This document shows positions 1 through 8,015 of a DNA stretch of 25,040 nucleotides, piece after piece. The first letter of the stretch is position 1, and the number at the start of each line of letters is the position of its first letter. The notes under the pieces are model-generated. The model had not been told where the DNA came from. It was given only the letters and a program-made list of their open reading frames with translations, and searched no databases. A program made the translations under genes and the position numbers. This DNA comes from Candidatus Fermentibacterota bacterium (GTDB taxonomy: Bacteria > JAFGKV01), in assembly GCA_016928395.1 (NCBI GenBank), contig JAFGKV010000342.1, forward strand, positions 1 through 25,040, written 5' to 3'.

Positions 1-1236
1 CGCGGCATCCTCCAGTTCGGCGAATTCCATGTCATCGATAAAGCAGAGAGTCTCCGCAGCCAGCGCGTCTCCCGGCAGGATGGCGACGTCCACCGATAAC
101 CCGCGCAGAGAGCCCCTGATCTCGCGTCCACCTAGAAGCCCAGCCACGGTTACGTACTGCCCGAAGTACTGATTCTCCACAGCCACGACCGAGGCTCTGG
201 CGCCCCATCTTAGGTTCAAAGCCTGCACCACTCTGGACAAGACCGGTGAGAACAGCGTCCCCGTGATCAGAGCGATACGATGTGCCTGCCACCACGCTGG
301 CGCTGCGCGCCGTCGTATCCGTGCGGCATCCTCCAGAAACCGGCGCACCATGCCCACGCCGGTTAGAAGCTGAGGGAACTCACCGTACCGCTGCAGACTC
401 GGCACGGGTCGTCCCAACGCCAGATACACTTCGTCGGAGGCCTGCACCCACTCCGTCGCCGATGAAACGGCACTCCATCGCCGGGCCACCGCCAAGAGAT
501 GGCGGAGCTCGTCGGGGTTAGGCCGTCGGATTCGTGCCTCCGGCGTGTACCGAGTCGTGCCCACGGGCACCAGCGCAACCGACGCGACGCCCGGCCGCAG
601 GATGTCAAGATCGGCCAAGCTGCGCTCTAGGGCATCGCCATCATTGAGGCCGGGACAGACCACGATCTGCGTGTGCACCGTGATTCCGGCCGAGACCATG
701 GTACGCAGGGTCTCAAGGAGAGGGCGCGCTACGCGGACACCGAGCATTCGCCGACGAAGCGCCTCGTCGGTGGCCGGCACCGTGACATACAGGGGACTCA
801 GGCGATCCCGGATGATCCTCGCAAGTTCCGCGTCCGTCAGGGCTGAAAGGGTGACGTATGCGCCCGTGAGGAACGACATGCGATGGTCTTCATCGCGGAA
901 CAGGAGCGAAGGCCGAGCCTGGGGTGGGTTCTGCTTGCAGAAGCAGTACACGCAGTCGTTGCTGCAGCGCTGTGGGGTGATCGCCTCCATCCGGATATCG
1001 TGAAGCAGCCCTTCGGGGTCTTCCACGGTGATGATGCGGTGTCCGCCCTGCCCGTGGGTAGTCACGGCAACAGGTCCGGATGCCGATGAGAGCGAGAAGG
1101 TCACGGCCAAGCAGTCCTCTACGGCAAGGCCCGCCGTTGTGGTGATCCTGTCACCCGGCCGCAGGCCCAGTCCCCATGCCTCCGATGAAACCTCTACAGC
1201 CGTAACTACAACACCGGGGGGAAAAGATGTAGACAT
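1..1236 (-). CDS. PDZ / radical SAM / DUF512 protein (3' end outside window)
   Basis: The frame is open for 412 codons to the left edge of the window. Residues about 5-50 look like a PDZ domain (GVVVTAVEV, GLRPGDRI). Next comes a radical-SAM iron-sulfur motif, C91-x3-C95-x2-C98 (CSNDCVYC), followed by the family-typical FRDEDHRMSFLTGAYVTLS. The C-terminal half matches DUF512, including an FIDD motif near the edge, so only a few tens of residues should be missing. Family members are presumed 4Fe-4S, S-adenosylmethionine-dependent enzymes of unknown reaction; TIGR03279 is the cyanobacterial version. The ATG at 1236 is chosen because an in-frame stop lies 24 codons upstream (TGA at 1272-1270) and no other start fits; no clear Shine-Dalgarno is visible. 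It lies 80 bp downstream of tRNA-Lys on the same strand. Family assignment is confident, function unknown. Confidence 0.88.
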   Translation of the reverse strand, partial: MSTSFPPGVVVTAVEVSSEAWGLGLRPGDRITTTAGLAVEDCLAVTFSLSSASGPVAVTTHGQGGHRIITVEDPEGLLHDIRMEAITPQRCSNDCVYCFCKQNPPQARPSLLFRDEDHRMSFLTGAYVTLSALTDAELARIIRDRLSPLYVTVPATDEALRRRMLGVRVARPLLETLRTMVSAGITVHTQIVVCPGLNDGDALERSLADLDILRPGVASVALVPVGTTRYTPEARIRRPNPDELRHLLAVARRWSAVSSATEWVQASDEVYLALGRPVPSLQRYGEFPQLLTGVGMVRRFLEDAARIRRRAAPAWWQAHRIALITGTLFSPVLSRVVQALNLRWGARASVVAVENQYFGQYVTVAGLLGGREIRGSLRGLSVDVAILPGDALAAETLCFIDDMEFAELEDAA

Positions 1237-1315
1237 ACGGCGTGGGCTCGCTGCGCGGAATGAGGGCCTTCACCGTGGCGCGGGGCTCGGGAATGAGAAC
1301 CCCGCCGGCATGTTC

Positions 1316-1391
1316 TGGTACGCCGCCCAGGAATCGAACCTGGAACCTTGTGATTAAGAGTCACCTGCTCTACCGGTTGAGCTAGCGGCGC
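1316..1391 (-). tRNA. tRNA-Lys(CTT)
   Basis: This is a 76-nt cloverleaf with the CCA end encoded. The acceptor GCGCCGC pairs with GCGGCGT (one G-U), and the T arm is CCAGG-TTCGATT-CCTGG. The anticodon loop is CTCTTAA, giving CTT at 1358-1356, which reads the lysine codon AAG. The first pair of the anticodon stem is a G-A mismatch; the remaining four pair normally. Confidence 0.96.
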
Positions 1392-1491
1392 ATCCGGTGT
1401 ACGTCCCGTCACCAGCGCGGTGAGGCCTGGCAAGCAACGCGATCCCATGGCCATGTCAAGGAGCGGGGGCGAATCCGCCTGCACCCGGGCC

Positions 1492-1520
1492 TTGACCGGC
1501 AGACGTAAGAATGGCATCCT
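1492..1520 (+). promoter_or_regulatory. candidate sigma-70-type promoter for the outer-membrane protein gene
   Basis: TTGACC (1492-1497) and CATCCT (1515-1520) are separated by 17 bp and lie about 85 bp upstream of the ATG at 1606. The -35 box is close to consensus; the -10 box matches TATAAT at three of six positions. This is read by eye only. Confidence 0.3.
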
Positions 1521-1605
1521 TTCTCCGTCTCGCAGGGTTCTCCGCCACGGGAGTCATCCCTGTCACCGGCATCACGCGCCACCATCGCCAATTCGAGGAG
1601 GCATC

Positions 1606-2136
1606 ATGAAACTCACAGTCATCGCCCTGGCGCTCTTCCTTGTCGCGCCGTCCCACGCCCTTGACTTAGCGGGCCGCGCCCTTGACTACGGCGTCAGTGA
1701 GCTGGGAATGGCGGGAGCCTATCTCCATGTCGCCGACAGTGACGATCACCTCCTGGAGGTCGAGCTGAGAGCGGGAAGAATGATGGGTGCGGGCATGGAG
1801 CTGGAGATCGAGGGAACCCTCCAGCGCACGTGGGACGACGACGGGTCGGCGACGTCCTTGGGAGCCACGGGCTCGTTCCTGTACAATATCCGCACCTATG
1901 CGAGCTGGGTACCGTTCTTCCTGGGCGGCGGAGGTCTCTCGTACGAACGATCCTCCTTCGGCAGTCAGACATGGTCCGAGACGGATGCCGTGGTGCAGTT
2001 CGGGCTCGGCACCAGGTTCTTCTTCACCGACAGCGGCGCCCTCAGGCTGGAGTACCGGTTCCGAAGCCGCCTGGCCGACCCTGAGAGCATCAACAGCCAC
2101 CGTCTGCTGGCGGGCCTGTCGGTATTCCTGGGATAG
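1606..2136 (+). CDS. small outer-membrane beta-barrel protein
   Basis: The protein has 176 residues. A signal peptide (MKLTVIALALFLVAPSHA) is followed by alternating hydrophobic and polar strands with glycine/aromatic turns, for example HLLEVELRAGRMMG, GLSYERSSFG and GALRLEYRFRSRL, ending in LLAGLSVFLG. This fits the OmpA-like or OMP_b-brl type of small eight-stranded barrel (PF13505-like) in the outer membrane. It lacks the usual terminal phenylalanine, having FLG instead. The ATG at 1606 is chosen over an in-frame start at 1420 because GAGGAGG lies five bases upstream and the signal peptide begins there. The PAP2 gene follows 44 bp later on the same strand, so the two may be co-transcribed. 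Ligand and specific role cannot be told. Confidence 0.8.
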   Translation: MKLTVIALALFLVAPSHALDLAGRALDYGVSELGMAGAYLHVADSDDHLLEVELRAGRMMGAGMELEIEGTLQRTWDDDGSATSLGATGSFLYNIRTYASWVPFFLGGGGLSYERSSFGSQTWSETDAVVQFGLGTRFFFTDSGALRLEYRFRSRLADPESINSHRLLAGLSVFLG

Positions 2137-2180
2137 AGGCGTCAGCCCGCCGCCAGACGCGTCTTGACGCGCACGGACGA

Positions 2181-2906
2181 GTGTCTGTGAGACCGGCTAC
2201 CATCGCATGTGTTCTGGCGGTGGTCAGCATTGTAGTCTCCGTGATCCCCCGGATCGACATCACGGTCGCGGCATATCTGGCGTGCCCGGGGGATACGGTC
2301 TGGTGTCACAAAGCAGACCAGCCGTGGGAGTGGCTGTATCGCTTCGGCCCCCTGCCACCGGTGGCGTGCGGTGTGGTCGGCATTGGTCTTGCTCTGGCGG
2401 GCGGGGTGCGACGGAATCGCCCCGTGCGCACCGCCGGCATCTTCCTGGCAGCAAACCTGCTACTGGGCCCCGGCATCTTGGGCAATAGCACCAAATTCCT
2501 TTGGGGCAGGCCACGGCCGCGGCACATCGAGCAATTCGGCGGCACCCAGCAGTATCGGCCCGTGTGGGCGCCGCGTCCCGGTGCACGGGGCACATCGTTC
2601 CCCTCCGGGCACGTGGTAACGGCGTTCTCCCTGGGCGGTATATCCGTTCTTGCTGCGTCTCCCGTTGCCAGGGGGGCGCTTGTGCTGGCATCGCTCGTGT
2701 ATGGAACCCTGATGGGCATTGCCCGTATGACGCAAGGCGCGCACTTCGCTACCGATGTGACATGGTCGGCGACTTTGGCCTGGGTCGCCATCGCCATGGC
2801 TGCACGGGCAGCCTTCGCCCGAGAAAGGCCCTCGGGCCGCCCGAGTCACGGCGGCGATGGGCAGAGTGAGGGGCGCCGCTCCTCACCGGCGCCGCCGGTG
2901 AGGTAG
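2181..2906 (+). CDS. PAP2-superfamily membrane phosphatase
   Basis: The protein has 241 residues with several membrane segments. The three PAP2 motifs are present: K105-x6-R112-P113 (KFLWGRPRP), P141-S-G-H144 with catalytic H144, and R182-x5-H188-x3-D192 (RMTQGAHFATD). Relatives dephosphorylate lipid phosphates such as phosphatidylglycerophosphate, undecaprenyl diphosphate or lipid A at the outer face of the inner membrane; the substrate cannot be read here. The start is a GTG; a second GTG at 2187 has better spacing from GGACGA and is equally possible. The last about 35 residues are a Gly/Ser/Arg/Pro-rich tail unlike the conserved core. The final 61 bp overlap the 3' end of the convergent rfbD gene. 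Confidence 0.88.
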   Translation: MSVRPATIACVLAVVSIVVSVIPRIDITVAAYLACPGDTVWCHKADQPWEWLYRFGPLPPVACGVVGIGLALAGGVRRNRPVRTAGIFLAANLLLGPGILGNSTKFLWGRPRPRHIEQFGGTQQYRPVWAPRPGARGTSFPSGHVVTAFSLGGISVLAASPVARGALVLASLVYGTLMGIARMTQGAHFATDVTWSATLAWVAIAMAARAAFARERPSGRPSHGGDGQSEGRRSSPAPPVR

Positions 2907-3727
2907 TCTTTCAGGGCATCGCTCCACGGGCGCAAATCGCCACCTGTCGCCTCGCGGTAGGTGAGCGTGCTCAGCACGGAATAGGCGGGCCGTGGAGCGG
3001 GCCGTGCCACATCCTCGCTGGTGCAGGGTTGTACTCCATCCGGATCGAGGCCCGCCAGCTCCACCGTTCTCCTAGCCAGCTCAAACCAGGTGGCCTCCCC
3101 GGTATTCACCAGGTGGAACCACCCCACGGCCTCCCGCTGCAGCAGCGCGTCAACGCCCTCCGCCACATCGCGGGCATAGGTCGGGCAGCCCGTCTGGTCA
3201 TTCACAACGCGCAGCGGTAGACCCTCCCGGGCTTTCTTGAGAATGGTACCGACGAAATGCGTACCGCCTTCCCCGTACAGCCAGGCCGTGCGCGCGATGA
3301 TCCAGCGTGGCGCCAACGCCTCCACAAAACGCTCGCCACCCCATTTGGCAAGGCCATACGCAGAAAGAGGATCCCCCGTCTCCCACGCCTCGATGGGCCG
3401 GCGCATGCGGCGGGGGCCGAACACAAAGTCGGTTGAGATGTACACGAGGCCGGCGCCACAGCGGGCGCAGGCCTCCGCCACATACCGTGTCCCCATTGCA
3501 TTAATGCGGTAGGCCCGTGTGGGGTTCTGTTCGCAGCCGTCCACATTAGTCATCGCCGCCGTGTGTACGACCCACTCTGGAGCGGCGCCGGCAAGAGCAT
3601 CGAGAACCCCCTCCCTATCTTCCAGGGAGAAAGACGGCTCGGTCAAGGCGCAGAGATCGTGGTCTGCCAGCCGCGCCATCAGGGCCTGTCCCAGCATCCC
3701 GTCGGCGCCGGTAAGGGCGATCCTCAC
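2846..3727 (-). CDS. rfbD: dTDP-4-dehydrorhamnose reductase (RmlD family)
   Basis: The 293-residue protein is an extended short-chain dehydrogenase. It has the nucleotide-binding GADGMLG at 7-13, ISTD at 97-100 and the catalytic Y124-x3-K128 (YGLAKWGGE). HTAAMTNVDGCE and NDQTGCPTY are typical RmlD blocks. The family reduces dTDP-4-keto-L-rhamnose with NAD(P)H, the last step of dTDP-L-rhamnose synthesis for surface polysaccharide. The GTG start overlaps the rfbA stop as GTGA, so the two are translationally coupled. No rmlB or rmlC is in the window, so the product could also be another dTDP-6-deoxysugar. The C-terminal tail (GEERRPSLCPSPP) lies within the overlap with the convergent PAP2 gene and looks non-conserved. 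Confidence 0.9.
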   Translation of the reverse strand: MRIALTGADGMLGQALMARLADHDLCALTEPSFSLEDREGVLDALAGAAPEWVVHTAAMTNVDGCEQNPTRAYRINAMGTRYVAEACARCGAGLVYISTDFVFGPRRMRRPIEAWETGDPLSAYGLAKWGGERFVEALAPRWIIARTAWLYGEGGTHFVGTILKKAREGLPLRVVNDQTGCPTYARDVAEGVDALLQREAVGWFHLVNTGEATWFELARRTVELAGLDPDGVQPCTSEDVARPAPRPAYSVLSTLTYREATGGDLRPWSDALKDYLTGGAGEERRPSLCPSPP

Positions 3728-4464
3728 GGCCGGACATGCCCTTCCTTGACCCAGCTTGCCACCATGTTCGCGGCGCGCAGCAGCGAATCAAAGGAGGTTC
3801 CCGCGTCGGTCCACCAGCAGTCCAGCACCTCGAAGGTCATAGCGCCGGATGAAATAAAGCTGTTATTCACGTCGGTGATCTCCAGCTCCCCCCGGCCTGA
3901 AGGCTTCAACGTCTGGATGATGTCAAACACCGAGCTGTCATACATGTAGATGCCTACCACCGCCAAATCGGATTGCGGATTCGCCGGCTTCTCCTCGATG
4001 GCCACGACTCGGTCGCCCTCCACGGTCGCCACACCGAAACGGTGGGCATCAGGCACGCGTTTCAGGAAGATCTTGGCCCCGCCTGGCTGCGCCTCAAACG
4101 CCCGCACCGCATTGCCGATGGAACCGCCGATGATATTGTCGCCCAGCAGCACGACGATGCGCTCGTCTTCGGCAAAGTCCCGCGCCAAAGAGAGCGCCTC
4201 GGCAATGCCGCCCTCCCCCTCCTGATAGGTGTAGTTGAGATGGCTCAATCCGAATTGCTTGCCATTGCCCAGGAGCCGCAAGAAATCCCCCGCATTGCTG
4301 CCGCCGGTGACGACAAGGATGTCGCGAATCCCGCCCTCCACCATCGTCTCGATGGGAAAGTAGATCATCGGCCGGTTGTACACGGGGAGGAGATGCTTGT
4401 TGGTGACCTTGGTCAGGGGCATGAGCCGGGTGCCGAGGCCGCCCGCGAGGACTATGCCTTTCAT
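3724..4464 (-). CDS. rfbA: glucose-1-phosphate thymidylyltransferase, short form
   Basis: The 246-residue protein is a sugar-phosphate nucleotidyltransferase. It carries GGLGTRLMPLT (8-18), K23 in TNKHLLPVYNRPMI, YQEGEGGIAEAL (80-91) and LGDN with the metal-binding aspartate at 109. The family joins dTTP and glucose-1-phosphate to make dTDP-glucose, the first step of dTDP-sugar synthesis. It is about 40-50 residues shorter than classical RmlA (about 290) and resembles the short clade lacking the C-terminal helical extension; nucleotide specificity could differ. The ATG overlaps the preceding gene as ATGA, with GGAGG seven bases upstream. It is coupled to rfbD downstream. Confidence 0.88.
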   Translation of the reverse strand: MKGIVLAGGLGTRLMPLTKVTNKHLLPVYNRPMIYFPIETMVEGGIRDILVVTGGSNAGDFLRLLGNGKQFGLSHLNYTYQEGEGGIAEALSLARDFAEDERIVVLLGDNIIGGSIGNAVRAFEAQPGGAKIFLKRVPDAHRFGVATVEGDRVVAIEEKPANPQSDLAVVGIYMYDSSVFDIIQTLKPSGRGELEITDVNNSFISSGAMTFEVLDCWWTDAGTSFDSLLRAANMVASWVKEGHVRP

Positions 4465-4910
4465 GTGAAGCCTCCATCTGAAATGGCGGATGGTTCCGCG
4501 AACAATGTTTCGATTGCCTGTGATTCCAGCGACCGCATCAGCGTGGTGCTCGGCGTCTCATTGGCCATGGCATGGGTGGCACACTGGGCCAGAGCCTCCA
4601 CTTCAGCGGGACCGAGGGTGGCCGCAAGTTCCAGTGCTCTGGTGACGAGGCCGTCACCAAGAAGCAATGCACGGCCTCCCGAGGCGCCCTGGGCCAAAGA
4701 TTGTGCCTGAAGATCGAGGCCGACGCCCAGGCATGCCAGCGCGATGCCCAGCATCGCGGCATCAGGCCCCGGGGGGCACCGATCCACCACGGCCTTGAAT
4801 AGGGGGAGGCCATCCTCCAACGCGCAGCGGGCTGCCGTCATCATGGCATCCAAACGCCCCTGCCCCCACGCCTCGGGGCATGCATACTCCACCGCCTCGG
4901 GCCACGTCAC
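4461..4910 (-). CDS. unknown helical protein between alaS and rfbA; weak polyprenyl-synthetase-like pattern
   Basis: This 149-residue protein has no confident family. It is rich in Ala and Leu, predicted mostly helical, with no signal peptide or membrane segment. Residues 80-118 (GRALLLGDGLVTRALE, later HAMANE) resemble the LLxGDxLxxxAxxLA helix and following NE of polyprenyl synthetases and the non-catalytic first subunit of heptaprenyl diphosphate synthase. No DDxxD motif is present, so catalysis as a prenyltransferase is unlikely. It is a real gene: the GTG start overlaps the alaS stop as GTGA, and its end overlaps rfbA as ATGA. The position inside the chain suggests a conserved but accessory role. 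The family suggestion is inference. Confidence 0.6.
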   Translation of the reverse strand: MTWPEAVEYACPEAWGQGRLDAMMTAARCALEDGLPLFKAVVDRCPPGPDAAMLGIALACLGVGLDLQAQSLAQGASGGRALLLGDGLVTRALELAATLGPAEVEALAQCATHAMANETPSTTLMRSLESQAIETLFAEPSAISDGGFT

Positions 4911-7528
4911 GATCGGGCCTCGCGAATCAGGCCCTCCGCCGTGTGGCCAAGGGACGAAAGCACCGCCAGGGCCTGTTCGGAGAGATGCGCGCCGGCTTCG
5001 GCGAGATGCGGACGGCCACCGCCCTTCCCGCCGGAAGCCAGGGCCAGCCCCGCCGCCAGCCGTCCCGCATGGACTCCCTCTCTCACAAGGTCATCCGATA
5101 CTGCCACGAGGAAGTGCACATCAGTTTCGGTCCGCGCAGCGGCGACCAGCACCGCGCGCGCGTACACCTCCCGCGCCACATCCCCCGCGGCCCGCAGCTC
5201 GGCGCGGCCCGCGCCCTCAAACTCCGCAGCCCCGAGGCGAATCCCTTGGATATCCGAGGCCCCGTCCAGAACCCGGCGAACCGATGCCCTCACCGCTGCG
5301 GCCTTGGCGTGGGCCAGCTCTCCTTCCAGTTCTTTGGCCCGGTCCCGAAGACGCTGCACCCTTTCGACAGGGTCTTCTCCCCTGCCGCCCAGCACGGAGG
5401 CGATGGCCTCAATTCTGTCTTCCAGCAGGGTGGCGCGTTCCAGCAACGCCATGCCGCTGACCGCTTCGATGCGACGCGTTCCCGCGGCGATGCCGCTCTC
5501 GGAGAGAATCCTGAAGGGACCAATCCTCGCGGTGTGATCCATGTGGGTGCCGCCACAGAGTTCCATGCTGACGCCGGGTACCGCTACTACCCGGACCCTC
5601 TCTCCATACTTCTCTCCGAAAAACGCCATGGCCCCGGCGGAACGCGCCTCTTCGATGGGCACTTCGGTACGAATCGTCACGGGGCGATCATCATCGACCC
5701 AGCCGTTGACCATGTCTTGCACGCGGAGGATCTCGTCGCTGTTCATGGCCTGGAAGTGAGTGAAGTCGAACCGAAGCCGGTCCGGCGCCACCAGGGATCC
5801 CGCCTGTCTCACATGGGCGCCCAAGACGTGGCGTAAGGCGGCATGCAGCAAGTGCGTGGCCGTGTGATGGGCCTGGACCCGAATGCGTCGGCGACGGTCA
5901 ACCGCGGCATGCACGGCGAGGCCTGGGCGGATGTCTCCCTTTTCCACCCGTGACCGAAGCGCGATGCCGTCCTCGGTATGTACCGCCTGAAGCACACGAG
6001 CCTCTACGCCGTCGGCGCTGATGGCTCCCTCATCCGAGACCTGGCCTCCGCCCTCCGCGTAGAACGGGCTTTCCTGCACGACGAGCCATCCCTCCTCACC
6101 CTGCGGGATGCCTCGCGCGGGTTCGGTGGATACCACCGTGGTGTCGGTCTCTAATGCTTCATAGCCCACAAAACAGCCGCCGCCGGTCCGGAAAGAGGCC
6201 TCCTCGAGCGAGTCCGAGGCCGTGCGACGGGAGAGCGCGCGCTGCTGGTCCATGCGGGCGGCAAATCCGTCCATGTCGACATCCAGTCCCTCCTCCCTCG
6301 CCATGAGATGGGTCAGGTCGGGAGGGAACCCATAGGTATCATAAAGCCGGAATACGATGTCTCCCGGTATGACCGAACCCCCCCGAGAGCGGACTACGCC
6401 GCGTTCGCGCTGAAACAGCGCCAGGCCCCGGTCAAGGGTGGCAGCGAAGCTCCTCTCTTCTCCTTCTATAACTCCCTCTATATGGGAGGCCGCCGCCCGA
6501 AGCTCGGGATAGTCCGCCACCATGGTCTTCACCACGGCGGGGGACAACCGGTGGAGGAACGGCTCGGCAAGGCCAAGTTTCCTGCCATAGCGGGATGCCC
6601 GGCGTAGAATGCGCCGCAGCACATAGCCTCGCCCGTCATTGGCGGGCTGAACCCCGTCTGCGATGGCGAAGGTGAGGGCGCGGACATGGTCTGCAATGGC
6701 ACGGAAAGCCACGGGATCGCTCTCCACCGTGTGATTCCCATCCAGGAGCCGGCGAAGCGCGTCCATGATTGGCGTAAACAGGTCGGTTCGATAGTTGCCC
6801 TCTACGCCCTGCAACAGCGCCAGCAGCCGTTCGAATCCCATGCCGGTGTCTACGAATCGATCCGTCAGGGGCGTCAGGGAGCCGTCAGACCCCCGGCGGA
6901 ACTGGATGAAGACCAAATTCCACAACTCAATCCACCGATGAGACGTACCGTCATTGGGGCCGCTGGAGGGGAATTCGGGACCGTGGGCGGGCCCCAGGTC
7001 ATAGTGAATCTCCGTGCAGGGGCCGCACGGACCGACCTCGCCCATTTCCCAGAAGTTGTCCTTGTCGCCGAACGGCAGCACCCGTGCCGGAGGAATCCCC
7101 GTGACTCTCGGCCACAGGTCTCGGGCCTCGTGGTCGTCCTTGTGGACCGTTGCCCAGAGCCGGCCGGGATCAAGTCCCAGTTCGCGGGTCAAGTAGGTCC
7201 ATGCGAATTGGATGGCCTCGGCCTTGTAGTAGTCGGCAAACGACCAATTCCCCAGCATCTCGAAGAAGGTGTGGTGATGCTCGTCCGTGCCAACCTCTTC
7301 CAGGTCATTGTGCTTGCCCGAGACCCGAAGACACTTCTGGACCGTTGCCACCCGGGGGGCGGGAGCAGCCGCCTCCCCCAGGAAGGCACCCTTGAACTGG
7401 TTCATCCCCGCATTGGAGAACAACAGTGTCGGATCACCGTGAGGCACCAGGGAGGTCCCGGGCACGATGGTGTGGCCCACCCCGCGAAAGTAGTCAAGAA
7501 AACTCCTGCGCAGCTCATGGCTCGTCAT
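4907..7528 (-). CDS. alaS: alanyl-tRNA synthetase
   Basis: The 873-residue class II synthetase charges tRNA-Ala in the cytoplasm. The N-terminal catalytic domain begins with RRSFLDYFRGVGH and contains NAGMNQFK and the HHHTFFEMLGNWSF block. The editing domain has HHTATHLL near residue 553 and CGGTH near 656, which together supply the zinc-binding residues. The C-terminal DHHA1 domain contains GGKGGGRPHLAEAG. Length matches the family (about 870-880). The ATG at 7528 is preferred over ATGs seven and six codons upstream because GGAAGGG precedes it by nine bases and the family starts there. The start overlaps recX by 14 bp. The recA-recX-alaS order is common in bacteria. Confidence 0.97.
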   Translation of the reverse strand: MTSHELRRSFLDYFRGVGHTIVPGTSLVPHGDPTLLFSNAGMNQFKGAFLGEAAAPAPRVATVQKCLRVSGKHNDLEEVGTDEHHHTFFEMLGNWSFADYYKAEAIQFAWTYLTRELGLDPGRLWATVHKDDHEARDLWPRVTGIPPARVLPFGDKDNFWEMGEVGPCGPCTEIHYDLGPAHGPEFPSSGPNDGTSHRWIELWNLVFIQFRRGSDGSLTPLTDRFVDTGMGFERLLALLQGVEGNYRTDLFTPIMDALRRLLDGNHTVESDPVAFRAIADHVRALTFAIADGVQPANDGRGYVLRRILRRASRYGRKLGLAEPFLHRLSPAVVKTMVADYPELRAAASHIEGVIEGEERSFAATLDRGLALFQRERGVVRSRGGSVIPGDIVFRLYDTYGFPPDLTHLMAREEGLDVDMDGFAARMDQQRALSRRTASDSLEEASFRTGGGCFVGYEALETDTTVVSTEPARGIPQGEEGWLVVQESPFYAEGGGQVSDEGAISADGVEARVLQAVHTEDGIALRSRVEKGDIRPGLAVHAAVDRRRRIRVQAHHTATHLLHAALRHVLGAHVRQAGSLVAPDRLRFDFTHFQAMNSDEILRVQDMVNGWVDDDRPVTIRTEVPIEEARSAGAMAFFGEKYGERVRVVAVPGVSMELCGGTHMDHTARIGPFRILSESGIAAGTRRIEAVSGMALLERATLLEDRIEAIASVLGGRGEDPVERVQRLRDRAKELEGELAHAKAAAVRASVRRVLDGASDIQGIRLGAAEFEGAGRAELRAAGDVAREVYARAVLVAAARTETDVHFLVAVSDDLVREGVHAGRLAAGLALASGGKGGGRPHLAEAGAHLSEQALAVLSSLGHTAEGLIREARS

Positions 7529-8015
7529 ATGACGATTCCCTTCCATCATCTCGACGCGGCTCCACCGATTGGAGCGCCGTGCGTATCGCTTCCCAACCGA
7601 ATCCCCTGGCCCGAAGATGCCGGGCCAGGGATTCCCTCCAGGCGTTCTTGGCCCGATGACGCGCGCACCACGCCGATGCGGCGTGCCGGGCCTGGTTCAG
7701 CTCCCATTCGTGGGTGAGGGCGCCAAAACACTCATCAATCAAGTCCGGCGCAATGCCCTTGGCGAACAGCCTGGCTTTGATCCGGGCGGGGCCGGACGCG
7801 CCGCTGGCCAGCTCGCGCTCCACGAGGAGACGGGCCATTCGTCGGTCGTCCAGCAATCCCAGCTCAAGAAGCCGGGGTACGAGCGCGTCTATATCGGCCC
7901 GAGCATACCCTCTGGCGGCAAGTTTCTGGCGCAGTTCCGCGCTGCTGTGGTCGCGCCGCGCCAACAGCGACAGCGCGGCGTCTTTGGCCGATCTCTCAGG
8001 CCGCACCCTCGTCAC
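7515..8015 (-). CDS. recX: regulatory protein RecX
   Basis: The protein has about 166 residues in tandem three-helix repeats typical of Rec[22 protein letters not shown], then [40 protein letters not shown] and a C-terminal repeat [14 protein letters not shown]. RecX binds RecA filaments and limits their extension and recombinase activity. The GTG at 8015 is chosen because AGGAG lies four bases upstream and the conserved region begins soon after; it overlaps recA by 20 bp. A GTG at 8006 is possible. The 3' end overlaps alaS by 14 bp, so RecX is translationally bracketed by recA and alaS. Confidence 0.9.
   Translation of the reverse strand: MTRVRPERSAKDAALSLLARRDHSSAELRQKLAARGYARADIDALVPRLLELGLLDDRRMARLLVERELASGASGPARIKARLFAKGIAPDLIDECFGALTHEWELNQARHAASAWCARHRAKNAWRESLARHLRARGFGWEAIRTALQSVEPRRDDGRESSYDEP

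Noticed and set aside
1398-1460. Promoter for tRNA-Lys with an exact TTGACA (1458-1453, minus)
   Set aside because: At 16-18 bp spacing the downstream hexamers (for example TGCTTG) do not resemble a -10 box, so the site is not supported.
1420-1605. N-terminal extension of the outer-membrane protein gene
   Set aside because: The in-frame start at 1420 would place a basic, Pro/Arg-rich segment before an obvious signal peptide; the strong GAGGAGG before 1606 decides the start.
4880-5836. 318-codon plus-strand open frame
   Set aside because: It lies antisense to well-conserved alaS and has a Pro/Arg/His-rich composition typical of a GC-rich shadow frame.
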